Origin: Portulaca oleracea
Lineage: Eukaryota > Streptophyta > Magnoliopsida > Caryophyllales > Portulacaceae
Direction: 5' to 3'
NCBI GenBank assembly: GCA_029582165.1
Contig: CM055872.1
Span: 2,883,582 to 2,947,581, forward strand
DNA length: 64,000 nt
Under the pieces are notes generated by a model, which was given only the letters and a program-made list of their open reading frames with translations, was not told the origin of the DNA and made no database searches. The position numbers and the translations under genes were made by a program. Positions 23,866-35,194 of this stretch are shown piece by piece. Numbering within the stretch: the first letter of the stretch is position 1; each line of letters starts with the position of its first letter.

Positions 23866-24196
23866 TGTTCTTTGGAATATCTACACTTCAATCCTAATAT
23901 CTTGTTATTTTGTCCAGTGCAGTGCGGTACCATAATTCATTATGTCACTCAATATTCTTTCACATTTTACCGTACTTTACCACATTTTACCACACTTATT
24001 ACCAATATATCTCATCACTTTTCTCTATGTTCACTTTTTTCCTCTACTTTTTACATTCTTTCTCCTCACCTATCACATCAAGCGCACTTTCCACAAATTT
24101 CATCATATCATTCCAAACATTATAGCATTTTCCACAATTTCACCAAGTTGCATCATTTCCGCATTTTTTCAAACCGTACAAAAGAACATGACCTAA
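23866..24196. mobile_element. Tourist-like MITE, degenerate
   Basis: Reversed right end AGGTCATGTTCTTTTGTACGG and a left end with ATGTTCTTTGGAAT fit the family. The interior CACATTTTACC/TTTCTC blocks match the copy at 28967-29225. The His/Phe-rich open frames here are artefacts of that composition. Confidence 0.55.
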
Positions 24197-24552
24197 ATGA
24201 TATTTACATGGGGCATATTGAAATATATAATTAAAACCATCATTAAATACTTACCTTTCAGCGTAAATTTTTAATTGGGATGATCGAATATAGACATATT
24301 AGTTAACTAATAATGGAGTGGAAGCTTGCAAAGGAATTAATGTACCCTAAAGCTACATATACAAGTAGAGGCCACGAGGTATGTCGAGCAATGATGGGAG
24401 CATTGTAAGTTAACCGTAGAGCACATCGTTCCTTCGTAGTCATTGTACAATTCTCTCGTCATCTCCTTCATTATCGTTACCATTTATGATTACTAATTAT
24501 CAAGTAAAATATAGAGGTTATTTTGTACTTCGTGTTAGTCATAACTAACTTA

Positions 24553-24955
24553 GGCCCTGTTCTTTACATTGATATCTCTAATCAATTCAATTAAATTCAA
24601 TCAAATCCAAACCTTATCCAATTTTCCCAAAAAACATTCTAAGGCTCTGTTCTGTTATATGGTTGGTTGCGGTAGGCGCGGTGCAGTGTGATGAAATTGT
24701 GACGGGTTATTGGTAAGTTGTGGTGATTTTTTTTTTATAATTGTAAATTTGAAAAAGTAGATTGTGTGGGTGTGGTAAATTATGGTGGATTGATGTGTTG
24801 TGGTGGGTTTTGGCAAAGTGTGGTGTGTTATGACACCGCAACCATGAAGTCGTATAAAAGAAAAGAGCCTAAAAACACAATTCCAAAAAAAAGAACATCA
24901 TAACTTATCCAATCCAATTCAATCCATCCAAACATAACATTAAGCAATCAAAAAA
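24553..24955. mobile_element. Tourist-like MITE, host of a nested MITE
   Basis: Starts GGCCCTGTTCTTTACATTG after TTA. The ATCCAA-rich family interior resumes at 24873 after the nested copy. The right terminus is degraded, so the end is approximate. Confidence 0.6.
24643..24869. mobile_element. Tourist-like MITE nested in another MITE
   Basis: A 227-bp element with ends GGCTCTGTTCTGTTATATGG and (reversed) GGCTCTTTTCTTTTATACGA, flanked by TAA at 24640-24642 and 24870-24872. Its interior is TGTGGTG..GGTTGCGG. Confidence 0.85.
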
Positions 24956-25274
24956 CATACGAGTAAAGTGTATTAAAATCCTAATACAATACGTTGATCA
25001 ACACAACTTGATTGTGTCGGAAATTAAGAGGTTTCCCGCCAGCTGACAGGAAGGAGAACATGATGATGATGTCAGAATGTCGCGTCAAACGTCGAGTCGA
25101 CTCAGTCAACTCAGTCACTGACTCAGAAGGTGAGGATGAGTAGTAGTAATAGTAATAGTAATTGCCAATTGGAGTGTTTGTATTATGGAGGTTCATGCCT
25201 AACGGTCAACAAAAACCGAAATATAAAATCAAATCGTAAAGCTTTATAAATTAAATTGATAAAAGTAATTAGTC

Positions 25275-25455
25275 ACTGAAAATATTAACCCACTGTATTT
25301 TTTAAACTTTTAAGGGTTTTAAGTCAGTTTTGCGACGTCGGAATTCAATTCTGGCTTAATCAGAGTAAATAGGTGAAAAGTTTAGATTATTTTAAGCTAA
25401 AAAGTTAGTTTGGATTATTTTCAGTCACTCACCTCGGACTCCGAATTATTTTGAG
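25275..25455 (+). repeat. Unclassified dispersed repeat, copy 2
   Basis: Second copy of the 21335-21500 repeat, with the same ordered blocks (AAGTCAGTTTTGCGAC, GAATTCAATTCTGG, TTATTTTCAGTCACTCAC). No termini or ORF. Confidence 0.55.
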
Positions 25456-25944
25456 CCAAAACCCTTTTTTAAAATTATGATTTATGTTAATTAAGTCGGT
25501 TCAAGCGATTTAGATTTTGTTTTGCATTTTTGTGAAATCGATCCTTGACTAATTTAGTAGCAAAATTTGAAATTTAAAGTAAAATGTTAGCTTTTTCTTC
25601 CTTGTTATTTAAATTTCTAGGAACTGCTGATTAACTGTGATTAACCATAAACCGAACCCAAAAAGCGGTTAACCATGTTTCAATGAAGTTAACTGGCAGT
25701 TTCGATTTCTAATTTCCAAAAGCGATTAATCACAAATCGGGTAACCGCATAAAGCGGTTTAGGTTAGGGTTATGAAATCTGTAAATCGCACTCCGTTTAC
25801 CCTTTAATTTACACCCTATAATTCTAAATTAAGCTTAATTGCCCCTCATAATTAGACACTCCTAAGCACTTTGATAACCGTTAATGAATGTTGATAAATG
25901 TTGATTGGAGTTAAAAGTATAACTTAGAAACTGACCAAATATTA

Positions 25945-26225
25945 GCCCTGTTCTTTTTTATCGTTGAAAAGGTGTAGACAAGATAATATAAGGTAAAGTT
26001 TGGTTAAATAAGGAAAAGTAAGTAAAATAGCAGTGATAGATAAATGTCACATCAACTATTTTTTTTATTATTTTTGAATAAATTTTGTGAATTCGATAAA
26101 CAATTTTAAGTATAATTATCTAATAATAAGTCATGTTCATTTGAATGGTAAGTTAAGATAAGACAAGATAAGGTAATATAAGGCAAAGCAAAGTAAAATT
26201 TAAATTACCTTACAAAAGAACAGCC
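25945..26225. mobile_element. Tourist-like MITE, probable
   Basis: Left GCCCTGTTCTTTTTTATCG and reversed right GGCTGTTCTTTTGTAAGG pair as ends. The interior is AAGATAAGGTAA-rich. The target duplication is imperfect. Confidence 0.55.
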
Positions 26226-26935
26226 ATTGACCGATACCAAATGTTATCATAAATATTTGTAATTATTTAAAAATAACAAATAACTTAATATTAGATACTT
26301 AGAAGTATTGGTTGACTAAATAAACATTAGTAAGTGCTTTATTGATGCTCAGTGTTCATAAGTGCTGATTAGTGTTAATAAATGTTGATTGGAGTTAAAA
26401 ATATAACTTAAAAATATGATCAAATTTTATTAGTGCTTAATTGAGTCCTAATAAGGGCAAATTGGTGTTGATCAGTTCCACATGCCATCATAATTACTTC
26501 CAATAAGTTGAAAATAATAAACTCATAATCTTAGAAATTTACTAGTCTAGTAAATGATAGAAATCACATTATTCCTTATAATTATATTATCGCCTTATCG
26601 GTAACCATTTCAAAGTCTAAAATAGATGGCGTGACAATATGTAAGCGTTTTTACGTACTTATATGCATCATGTTTTAATATTCATAGTTACATTATTCCA
26701 CCATTTTTTACATTATTAATTGTTCCTTGCCTATTTTACATAATATCTATTTAAAAATTCATATATTTAATAAATAATGTCACTGATGTGATTTGCCTTG
26801 CACACAATACCTTAGTAAAAATTATAAATTATATATTTAAAAACTCATATACTTAAATAATGTGACTTAGATTCTCAATCATTATTCTATCCACCCACTT
26901 TATTCTACATTTCTCACCCGCCAACTATCTTACAA

Positions 26936-27905
26936 TTTTCTTATATATTTAGTGTACTAATACACATAAAATATATTATATTAAATACATTTTAGTTTAC
27001 CTTAGATTTTGATAAGTATATAAAATTACAAACAACAATACAAGTATTTATAATTTTATATGTAATATTATGTTCATTTTCAAAAATAATGCACACTAAT
27101 TTAGTTTGCATACTCATAAAAATTATAATGATTTAAAAATGATCATATGTTAAGACTCTTATCGTTTTCAATTGTCAAATAATATCCAACTTGCATTTAC
27201 TCGGATCCGAAAATATACCTGACTCGTATTGACCCGAACCCGGAATACACTTAACCCATATTTACTTGAGCTCGAAATACACCTAATTCGTATTTACCCG
27301 AACACCGAAAAGAAGAAATTGAAAAATGGAATATATCAGACCCGTATTTACCTTATCTATATATATAATCGACACGTATTTAACCCACTTCTAGAATTGA
27401 TTGGTTTGGACATAAAGTTTTATTTGATCGATGTTAGACTCCTTAGTTATTGTAGGACGGGTTAAAAATTACAGTTTTATCATATATATTTGGTGTAAAA
27501 ATGTACATAAAAGATATTTTATTAATCATATTTTATTTTACCTTGGATTTCAATAAGTATGGAGAATTACAAACAACAATACAAGTATTTATAATTTTAT
27601 ATGTAATATTATGTTCATTTATCAAATACAATGCACACTAATTTAATTTGCATACTCATAAAAATTTTGATGCTTTAAAAATTGTCATATGCTAAGACTT
27701 TGAGCATTTTTTATTGTCAAATAATATCCAACCTGTATTTACCCGATTCCGAAATATACATGACCCGAACCTGAAATACACTTAAACTCATATTTACTTG
27801 AACCCCAAATACACCTAACTCGTTTTTACCCGAACCCGAAATATGTCGGACCCGTATTTACCTTGTCTTGATATACACCTGACACGTATTTAACCCGCTT
27901 GTTAT
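26936..27905 (+). repeat. Tandem duplication, two ~430-bp copies
   Basis: Copy 1 (about 26936-27387) and copy 2 (about 27480-27905) align along their whole length. Shared blocks include ACAAACAACAATACAAGTAT, TTATATGTAATATTATGTTC, AATGCACACTAATTTA and TATTTACTTGA. Each copy ends with several 30-odd-bp subrepeats built on 'CGTATTTACCCGAACCCGAA'. There is no gene. Confidence 0.8.
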
Positions 27906-28504
27906 AAATATATTTGAGGTTAAAAGAGCGAATTCGAGTGTAAATACAAGCTACAAAACAAGCTACTACGCAATTAGCTCTTTCCTTACGTTAACTTACC
28001 TTACCCTATTTACTTTCCTACTTACCTACACATCAAAAAATAAATATAAATTTGACAAAAGGAGAATACTAGGATAAATTTTTATGTGAACTCGAGCTAT
28101 AATTCTATAAAGCAAGGTGTTTATTATTATACTTTAACTACTTTACTTACTATTATATTAGAGGGCAAAAAAGTAAATTCGATTATCTAAATTTATCAAA
28201 AATTATCAAAGTTAAAGAATAAAAAAAATAATTTGAATATATTAGGATAAATTTGATAAAAGTTACCAAAAATTACAAAGAATTTCCAAAATTTAACTTT
28301 TACCCAACTATTTTTTATTCATGAATTTGACACACTCTTACTATTATATTCGAGGTCAAAAAAGTAAATTCGAGTCAAACAATTTTTCATTCCCGACCTC
28401 AATAAGCACTCTTTATATATAGAGGAGAAATAGTTACCAATAATTACTAAAATTTAACTTTTACTCGACTATTTTTTATCCATTAATTGCACACACCCTT
28501 ATTA

Positions 28505-28754
28505 CTCACTCCATTCCATATTAATTGTCGTCTTTGGAAATCACGCAGTCAAATTTCAAAAGTTTTGACCATAAATTCCTCAATATATACATTGAGCTGT
28601 TGTATAAAATTACCACTATTATATTTATAACGAAAAATACAAAGTATACTATTGTAATTGTTAATAACATATTATACAAAAAATTATCAATCAAAGAGTG
28701 ACATTAGAGACCGTGGAAACCAAAATTATGACAATTAATATAGAATGGATGGAG
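28505..28754. mobile_element. Stowaway MITE, older copy
   Basis: Ends CTCACTCCATTCC ... GAATGGATGGAG. The interior (TTAATTGTCGTCTTTGGAAA ... GACAATTAATAT) is collinear with the element at 16939. The left TA is kept and the right one has mutated to TT. Confidence 0.88.
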
Positions 28755-28966
28755 TTTTATATCCGAGGGTAAAAAAGTAATTTCAAGTCAAACAATTTTT
28801 GGTCCCTCAAGCTCAACAAGCCTCTTTATATATAGAGTAGATAAAGTTTAGGTGACTACAATACTATATTAATCACCCTGTATGAAAGACAACTAGAGTT
28901 AGGTCTTGAATTTTTAATTTAGAAATGTATAGGTAAGATGCAGTGTAAGTAAAACAGAGAACGTAA

Positions 28967-29225
28967 GGCCCTGTTTTTTTTTTGCGGTTGGCAAACTGCG
29001 GTGCTACATCATACCGTAATTTGCCACAACCCACCATATTTTACCGCAAATCATTACTTTTCTCTCCTCACTTTTCTCTCTCCTCATTTTTCTCCTCTAC
29101 TTTTTACATTCTCTCTCCTCATCTACCCCATACCAATAACCTACCACAATTTCACCACACCCCACCACAATTTCACCACACCTCATCACACCATTCCGCA
29201 AAATACCGGATAAAATAACAGGGCC
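28967..29225. mobile_element. Tourist-like MITE
   Basis: A 259-bp element GGCCCTGTTTTT ... ATAACAGGGCC with perfect TAA duplications (28964-28966, 29226-29228). The interior is CACCACAATTTCACC and TTTCTCTCCTCA repeats. The overlapping open frames are compositional. Confidence 0.9.
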
Positions 29226-29299
29226 TAAGGAAGATTGGAAAAGCATTGGCAGTACAAGACTCTATTCATTGTGAAACGTAATGTTATACCTATTTATTT

Positions 29300-30194
29300 C
29301 AATAAATTACTAAAAGGTACCCTATGTTTTGCGGTATCTATTTTTAGGGGATCATATTATTGAAAATAATTTCTAGGTACCCTGTGTTTTGTAGTACCTA
29401 TTTTCTGGTGCCAAATTATCTTTTAGTTTTATTACAAGATCCTCAAAATTATGTAAAATTGCAAAAATATCCCTACCTCGATAAAAATTTGTCAATTTAT
29501 ATTTCCACATGCATTACTATTTGTGTTAAAGAAGGGAAGTTGGATTTAAATAATCTGAACTTTAGATTTGGTTTTAAATAATTTGAACTTTGACCCTCTT
29601 GGATTCTAGTAGCACACCACCGAGTTAAGTTGAACTTAACTTGGTGGCGGGATGACGTGGCGACGGAAGCACGTGCCTGGGCTTTTTAGTTGTGCCATGT
29701 CAGCTTACTATTATCATCCCGCCGCCGAGTTAAGTTGAACTTAACTCGGTGGCATGCTATTAGAATCCAAGGTGGTCAAAGTTCAGATTATTTAGTCTAC
29801 TATGGCCTAAAATTTAGATTATTTAAATCCAATTTCCCTGTAAAGAATTAGCATCTCCATATTTTTCATTGACAAGCTCTGATAATTTGTTTTAAAGAAT
29901 TATTATATGTTCTGCATTACTATTTGCTCTTATACCAAATGAAAAATATGGAGATGTTAATTCTTTAACACAAATAGTAATGCAGGTGGAAATATAAATT
30001 GACAAGTTTTTATCGAGGTAGGGATATTTTTGCAATTTTACATAATTTTGAGGATCTTGTAATAAAACTAAAAGATAATTTGGCACCAGAAAATAGGTAC
30101 TACAAAACACAGGGTACCTAGAAATTATTTTCAATAATATGGTCTCCTAAAAATAGATACTGCAAAACATAGGGTACCTTTTAGTAATTTATTG
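29300..30194. mobile_element. Mutator-type palindromic element with a second one nested inside
   Basis: Arms of about 235 bp pair almost perfectly; both read AATAAATTACTAAAAGGTAC, CCTATGTTTTGC and further on TTACAAGATCCTC. It is flanked by TATTTATTT / TATTTACTT (29291-29299, 30195-30203), a 9-bp duplication with one change. The same 60-residue open frame appears on opposite strands in the two arms, which is a palindrome artefact. A 305-bp element sits in it at 29534-29838. Confidence 0.87.
29534..29838. mobile_element. Nested Mutator-type foldback element
   Basis: Ends GGGAAGTTGGATTTAAATAA and (reversed) GGGAAATTGGATTTAAATAA. An internal GAGTTAAGTTGAACTTAACT palindrome is present in both halves. 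It is flanked by TGTTAAAGAA / TGTAAAGAA, a 9-10-bp duplication with one indel. Its GAGTTAAGTT..CTCGGTGGC..GGATGACGTGGCG segment is shared with the foldback at 17.7 kb. Confidence 0.82.
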
Positions 30195-30361
30195 TATTTA
30201 CTTTTACTTGCATTACTTATACTAATTAAAATATCTTATATGATATATATTTAAAAATTCAAATATTTACTATGATGTAATTGTGTGATTTACCTTACTC
30301 AATTAGCCTATTTAAAAATTCATATATTTAATAAGTGATGTGACTGATGTAATTTAATTGA

Positions 30362-30455
30362 GTAAATTACATTTATCCTACATAACATTTGTGACAATAA
30401 TTTTTACACATCCGATATTTGTGAAATAATTTTTACCTTACCTGACATTAAAGTT
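30362..30455. mobile_element. Single arm of a Mutator-type element
   Basis: GAGTAAATTACATTTATCCT...AATAATTTTTAC...ACCTTACCTGACAT resembles the left arm of the element at 38345-39376. No matching second arm was found, so it is a fragment. Confidence 0.45.
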
Positions 30456-31229
30456 TTGTTATTTGAATTGGATAAAATGAGGTTTGGACAGATTGGATTG
30501 GACTAGATTGGATAAGTTATGATTTTTTTTGGGGAAATTGTATTTTTAGAAAGAATATTGTTTGTGGGAATGGTGTAAGTTTGGATTGGTTTGGTTTGAA
30601 TTAAATTAAAAAGAATTACCGATTCTAAGGATAATGTCCGAGACAACTTTTTTAAAAAATCTAAAACAAACTTTTTTAATTAATGAAGAAAAGTATGCAA
30701 TCGGTCGGAGTGAACATTGATCCTATATAACCAAGGCTCACAAATGTAACCATAGGCCAATATATTAGGAGTTATGGCTATAAAAACAGTACCGATTGCT
30801 GTCACTGTGTTTCAACAGTTTTAACTGTTTCAAATGTGATAACACCCCATAACATACACATCTCAGTCAAAATAATTTCATTCTAATATTTATTTTTAAG
30901 ACAAGTTTCTTAGTCCTTATATATATTTTTAATAATAAAAAGAAAAAGTTTCCAACTAAAAAGGGGTTGAAATTGCTAAAATCAAGAAATATGATTGGAC
31001 ATGGCTCACTGTTTGAAAACTGGAAGCAACTCATGACTCTCAAGTCTCTCATCTCATCTCATCTCTCATCAGATCTGATTACCATGGCTAATGGATGAGA
31101 CTCATTGATTTGAGGTTTTTTGTCCAATTAACTATAGTGTTTTGTACCTTCTCATTATCTAATCTAATCTATAAATACATATAACAAGATTCTATTCTTA
31201 AGGAATATTAATAATAATCACCATAGTAA

Positions 31230-31475
31230 GACTATGTGCTTTTATACGACTGGCTCGCTACGGTATCATAATACATCGCACCTTACCACAACTCACCACA
31301 ATAAATTTTTTCACATTTACCAATACAATTTATAATTATTAAAAACAAAACTCACAACAACTTACCACAACCCATCACAATCCACCACAATTTTTCCAAA
31401 CCCACCAAATTCCTCCACAATTCCACCACACTGCACCGCGTCATACCACAACTTGCCGTATAAAAGAACATGACC
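31230..31475. mobile_element. Tourist-like MITE
   Basis: A 246-bp element ACTATGTGCTTTTATACGAC ... GTATAAAAGAACATGACC flanked by TAA (31227-31229, 31476-31478). The interior is CACCACAA repeats. Confidence 0.85.
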
Positions 31476-31579
31476 TAATTATCTTATTCTAAAGGTATAT
31501 TTTTTATAAAAAAAATAAGCAAGGCGAAACATTTTTGTAAAGAAAAAGGACCTAAATCACCAATTTTTACTCTTACTAA

Positions 31580-31756
31580 GGTCTTGTTCTTTGGATTGGT
31601 TAAGATTAGGTTTGGATGAATTTGATTAGTTAAGTTATGATGCTTTTTTGGAGAATTGTGTTTTTAGAGACGATGCTTTTTGGGGAATTGTGTAAGGTTT
31701 GGATTGGATTGGATTAAATTGGATTAGTTAGAGATACCAATCTAATGAACAGGGCC
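31580..31756. mobile_element. Tourist-like MITE
   Basis: Left GGTCTTGTTCTTTGGATTGG and reversed right GGCCCTGTTCATTAGATTGG pair as ends. A TAA precedes the left end; the right duplication is degraded. Confidence 0.75.
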
Positions 31757-31892
31757 TTCGGTGAAGTTTTAAAATTTTATTCTTTTCAGCTTTGAAATTT
31801 GATGTCGATTTGAATTTTTGGCTTTCATTATTTATAACAAGGCCATTTTTTTTAGAATGGTAAGTTAGGTTCATCATATTCTTTCTTTATAT

Positions 31893-32741
31893 AAAATTAC
31901 TTGAAGCCGTTGAAGGTAACCCAAAATTTGAAAAACTATTTTTTGGTATCCCAACTTTTCAAAATTCATTTCGGGGTACCCTTACTTTTTGGGTTAGGAA
32001 TTATTAGGTTTTTTTTTTCTGGCCACAGTGTTGAAGTTTCCGACAGATTTTAGGTGGGAAGTGGATTATGGACTTAAGTTTACTGAAATACCCTTTGATT
32101 GTTACAAAATCTAAATTTTATTAATTTGTTCTTACAAATAAGAATGCCCTCCCCCCCTCCCCCCTAAATGTCGTTTCTCTGTCTTCTTCTCTCTCCCTCG
32201 CAAGCAACAACACTGGAAACCATTGAAATGAAGCTTGGAGAAATGTCAGTGAAGGTATGATGGTTAGTAAACATATAGAATTTCAACAAAATTAACAACC
32301 ATTGGCGATTGCAGTGGGTAGTCGACAATGACACTTTCCTTTTCTTCACGGTAAGCAATAATCCGAGATCATAAACAAACAACAAAAAAACTTTCTTTGC
32401 CAATTTGATAATTATCCGCTACGAAACCCTTTTTGAGGTAGCAGGAGAAGTGCAACATGGAGATTGAAAGGGAAAGGGAATTGAGTCTCGATAGAAATGA
32501 GAAGCATCAGAAATGTGACTCTAGTTTGGCAGAAGCATTTACACGAGCTTTCGGAAGGGTACTATTGTCTTTCTTTTCCAATAAGAATGGGTATTTTGCT
32601 CAATTAACAAAATTGACTAGACTTTAGCTGGAAAAGTACCTTATAATGACTAACCCAAAAAGTAAGGATACCCCGAAATGAGTTTTGAAAAGTTGGGTGC
32701 CAAAAAAACATTTCCCCAAATTTTGGGGTACTTCTGGGTAA
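31893..32741 (+). mobile_element. Mutator-type element carrying a gene fragment (Pack-MULE candidate)
   Basis: The ends belong to the same terminal family as the 9-bp-duplication MITE at 10408-10754. They share AAATTACT..., ACCC.AAATTTG, a TTTTTGG(T/C)A(T/C)CC block, CAACTTTTC and TTTTGGGTTAG. Between the arms lies about 500 bp of non-palindromic sequence absent from the MITE, which contains an apparently spliced coding fragment (32168-32558). No transposase is present. The exact termini and target duplication could not be fixed because the left end has a small insertion. Confidence 0.75.
32168..32558 (+). pseudogene. Apparent captured gene fragment, 3 exons, unknown identity
   Basis: Exons 32168-32254, 32315-32350 and 32445-32558 join in phase 0 through GT-AG introns of 60 and 94 bp. 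Together they give 79 codons without a stop from an ATG: ...LETIEMKLGEMSVK / WVVDNDTFLFFT / EKCNMEIERERELSLDRNEK, then HQKCDSSLAEAFTRAFGR. The frame would run beyond 32558 or splice again at the GT at 32559. Three consecutive phase-matched exons are unlikely by chance, and the Glu/Lys-rich composition is protein-like. I do not recognise the parent protein. It lies within a Mutator-type element, so it is probably a copied fragment and not a full gene. Confidence 0.5.
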
Positions 32742-33029
32742 TTTTTTGATTTATTTACCTTATCTTACCTTATCCGAATCCCTAAGTAAGGTTTATTATT
32801 AAAGACATGTTTAAATAAATACTTTGTGCCCTCGTTGTGATTTTACATTGTTTTTGAAGATGTCACACAATTACAGTTAACAGTCTAGGTGTAATGTGTG
32901 TTTTTTTCGATGTATTATAATATTTTCCATACATATCATAGAACACTCATTACGGTAATGCTATTTAAAACTCGATCATGTTTTTAATTAATTTATATAT
33001 TAATTCTAATAAATATGATTGCATGTGTC

Positions 33030-33540
33030 TGACACGGGATCTAATCATTGGGTCGGGAAACCAATCGAAAATTTGCGGGTTATGATCAAGCTTTTTAAGG
33101 TCGACTCAACCCGATCCGAAAATTCCGGGCCCCGAGCCTACTTAGGGTTGAGTTCCGATCAAGGGTGTCTTAACCTGACCCAATAGGAAGACTTGATAAT
33201 TTTCTTTTAACAAAATTATATATACTTCTTTCAAAAATATGATAAATGGCAATTTGTAAGGTCCAACCTGACCCAAGACCCAACCCTACATATACGTGTA
33301 TGTGCGCGTTTCTTTAAAAGAATATGATAAATGACAATTTGTAAGGTCCAACCCGACATTTGTATAGGTCAATTTCTTTTTCTAAAAAGATATATATTAT
33401 ATAGAATATTCTAGGTTTTAGAGTTGGATAACTGCTTACTCAACGGGTCAAGGTGTCAAGGGTACCTTGACCCGAAGTTGGATCTAGTCTAGGGGTCACT
33501 TACTTCCGACCCAACGTGGACACTAGCTACTTGATAATGT
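33030..33540. repeat. Degenerate GACCCGACC-rich repeat
   Basis: Contains CGACTCAACCCGATCCGAAA, GGTCCAACCTGACCC and TGATAAATGGCAATTTGTAAG, the last block present twice (about 33241 and 33327). Such GACCCGAACCCG sequence is common in plant hAT-derived MITEs. No termini were fixed. Confidence 0.4.
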
Positions 33541-34663
33541 TCTACTCATAAAAACTACCTTTAAAACGTACATTACCCATGCAACAAAAAAAAAAAAAGA
33601 ACTTATTTGGGTTAAATAATTCAGTTTCTCCACAAATATCATGAAACTAAGTTCTTGGAAGAACAAAAATAAAAGTTAACCAAAAAGAGAAAAGTAAATT
33701 AAAGGATACTCCCTCACATTTTATTCAAGTCTCATTTTCCATTTTTGTATTTAAAACTTTGATTATTAATATTTTAATATATAATAATTCATCATGAATA
33801 TAACTAGATTCATGACAAAAAAATACCATTAAATTATACTTTTTGATAAAATTTTATATGAGAAATTATTGACGATAGAAGGACTTCAAATTAAAAAGCG
33901 TAAAAGTCAATTATTTTAGAACATAGTTTCTATATTAAAAGGGAAAAAAGGTGACCGGAAAGGATGCGTCACCAAAAACAAATAACGTCAAAGATTAATC
34001 GATTGTCTCACATTAGTAACGTTCTATGAGAAAGAAAGTGATTGCGCGCACTCTTCTCACTCACTTCCTAATCTTCCATACAAACTGTTTAAAACACACA
34101 CTTACTTGCTCATATTTGTTCACACATACGTTATCCCTCTTTCATGTGAGCATCCAGATCGATCAAGATCAACTCAATTTTGAGCAATAGAACTCAAGGT
34201 ATCAAAACTCGTTAATCATACCTGGTTGCAAAACTAAAATAGTTCAAATGCATTTTGGTAAAATTATTCATCATATAGACAAGTACAATGAACTAAAAGC
34301 CACGTGATTCGAAATTAATTCAATTTAAACATAAAAGTCGCAAACTAGTGTTGTAAAAAACTATCCAGCTTGAAATTTCAATTAATTACAACCTAAAAGT
34401 TGGGTATGGTATTAAACTTTTGTTTGAAATTTAACATTGACCAATTTTTTATGGATGATTATAAAATACTTTTGATTTCTATCATCTAAATTCAATTTAA
34501 ATTTATTTTTTTCTTCATCACGAAATAAACCGCGAAGAAAGTAGGCTCCACATATGAATTCAATTGAAATAACCTGAATCCAATGTTTAACATCCCTATT
34601 CAAATCAAAAATTAGGAATTCAGGATGATCGAAGCTAACCCTACCTGAATGACCAATTGAATA

Positions 34664-34888
34664 CTCTCTAGTCCTTTCGTCCCTTAATAAGTGTCAATTT
34701 TCCTAACTACCTTATTCTTTTTTATTTTTTAATTTCACAATTGCAATAATTAAAATACCCAAATTATCCTTAATCAATAAATTTGAGTTTATTTTACCTT
34801 TCAAAATTCTCTTCTATTCCTTTCACGGAGAGGGGTATACTTGTTCATGCATAGTTTTTTGACTCTATTTATAAAAGAATGGAGGGAG
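34664..34888. mobile_element. Stowaway-like MITE
   Basis: Starts CTCTCTAGTCCTTTCGTCCC after TA and ends AGAATGGAGGGAG before TA. The interior is AT-rich and unlike the other Stowaways here. It lies about 1.1 kb upstream of the ZF-HD start codon. Confidence 0.65.
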
Positions 34889-34894
34889 TAGATT

Positions 34895-35130
34895 TAAAAA
34901 AACCGGGTCCGGACATAGTTTATTCATCCGAATTTCGTTGTTGGCCGAATTGACCAAATATGCGGACATAACATTTATCTTTTTTGCATTGCCCAACCCG
35001 ATTTTATCTTTGTGCAAATTGACTGACCTAGTTTGACCCCAATAAAAATCGGTTTGGACACAGATTTCTCTTCCGAATTTCAACATTATTGAATTTGAAT
35101 GACCCGACCATACCCAGACCCAAATTTTTG
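34895..35130. repeat. GACCCG/GACCGAA-rich repeat upstream of the ZF-HD gene
   Basis: Blocks such as CCGAATTTCGTTGTTGG, GAATTGACCAAAT, TTTTGCATTGCCCAACCCG and GACCCGACCATACCCAGACC resemble the sequence at 62760-63045. It is probably a decayed hAT-type MITE, and it ends just before the CT-rich leader of the gene. Confidence 0.45.
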
Positions 35131-35194
35131 CCGTGCTAAGAGGGAGTATATCTCATTCGTTCTCAGTATCCAAACTCCAAAGCAGGTGGCGCGT

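Noticed and set aside
23872..24234. 120-codon His/Phe/Ser-rich frame
   Set aside because: Lies in CACATTTTACC-type MITE sequence; the same composition gives similar frames in other copies.
29360..30134. Repeated frame starting MKIISRYPVFCSTYF on both strands
   Set aside because: Identical because it lies in both arms of a palindromic Mutator-type element; no sign of a real protein.
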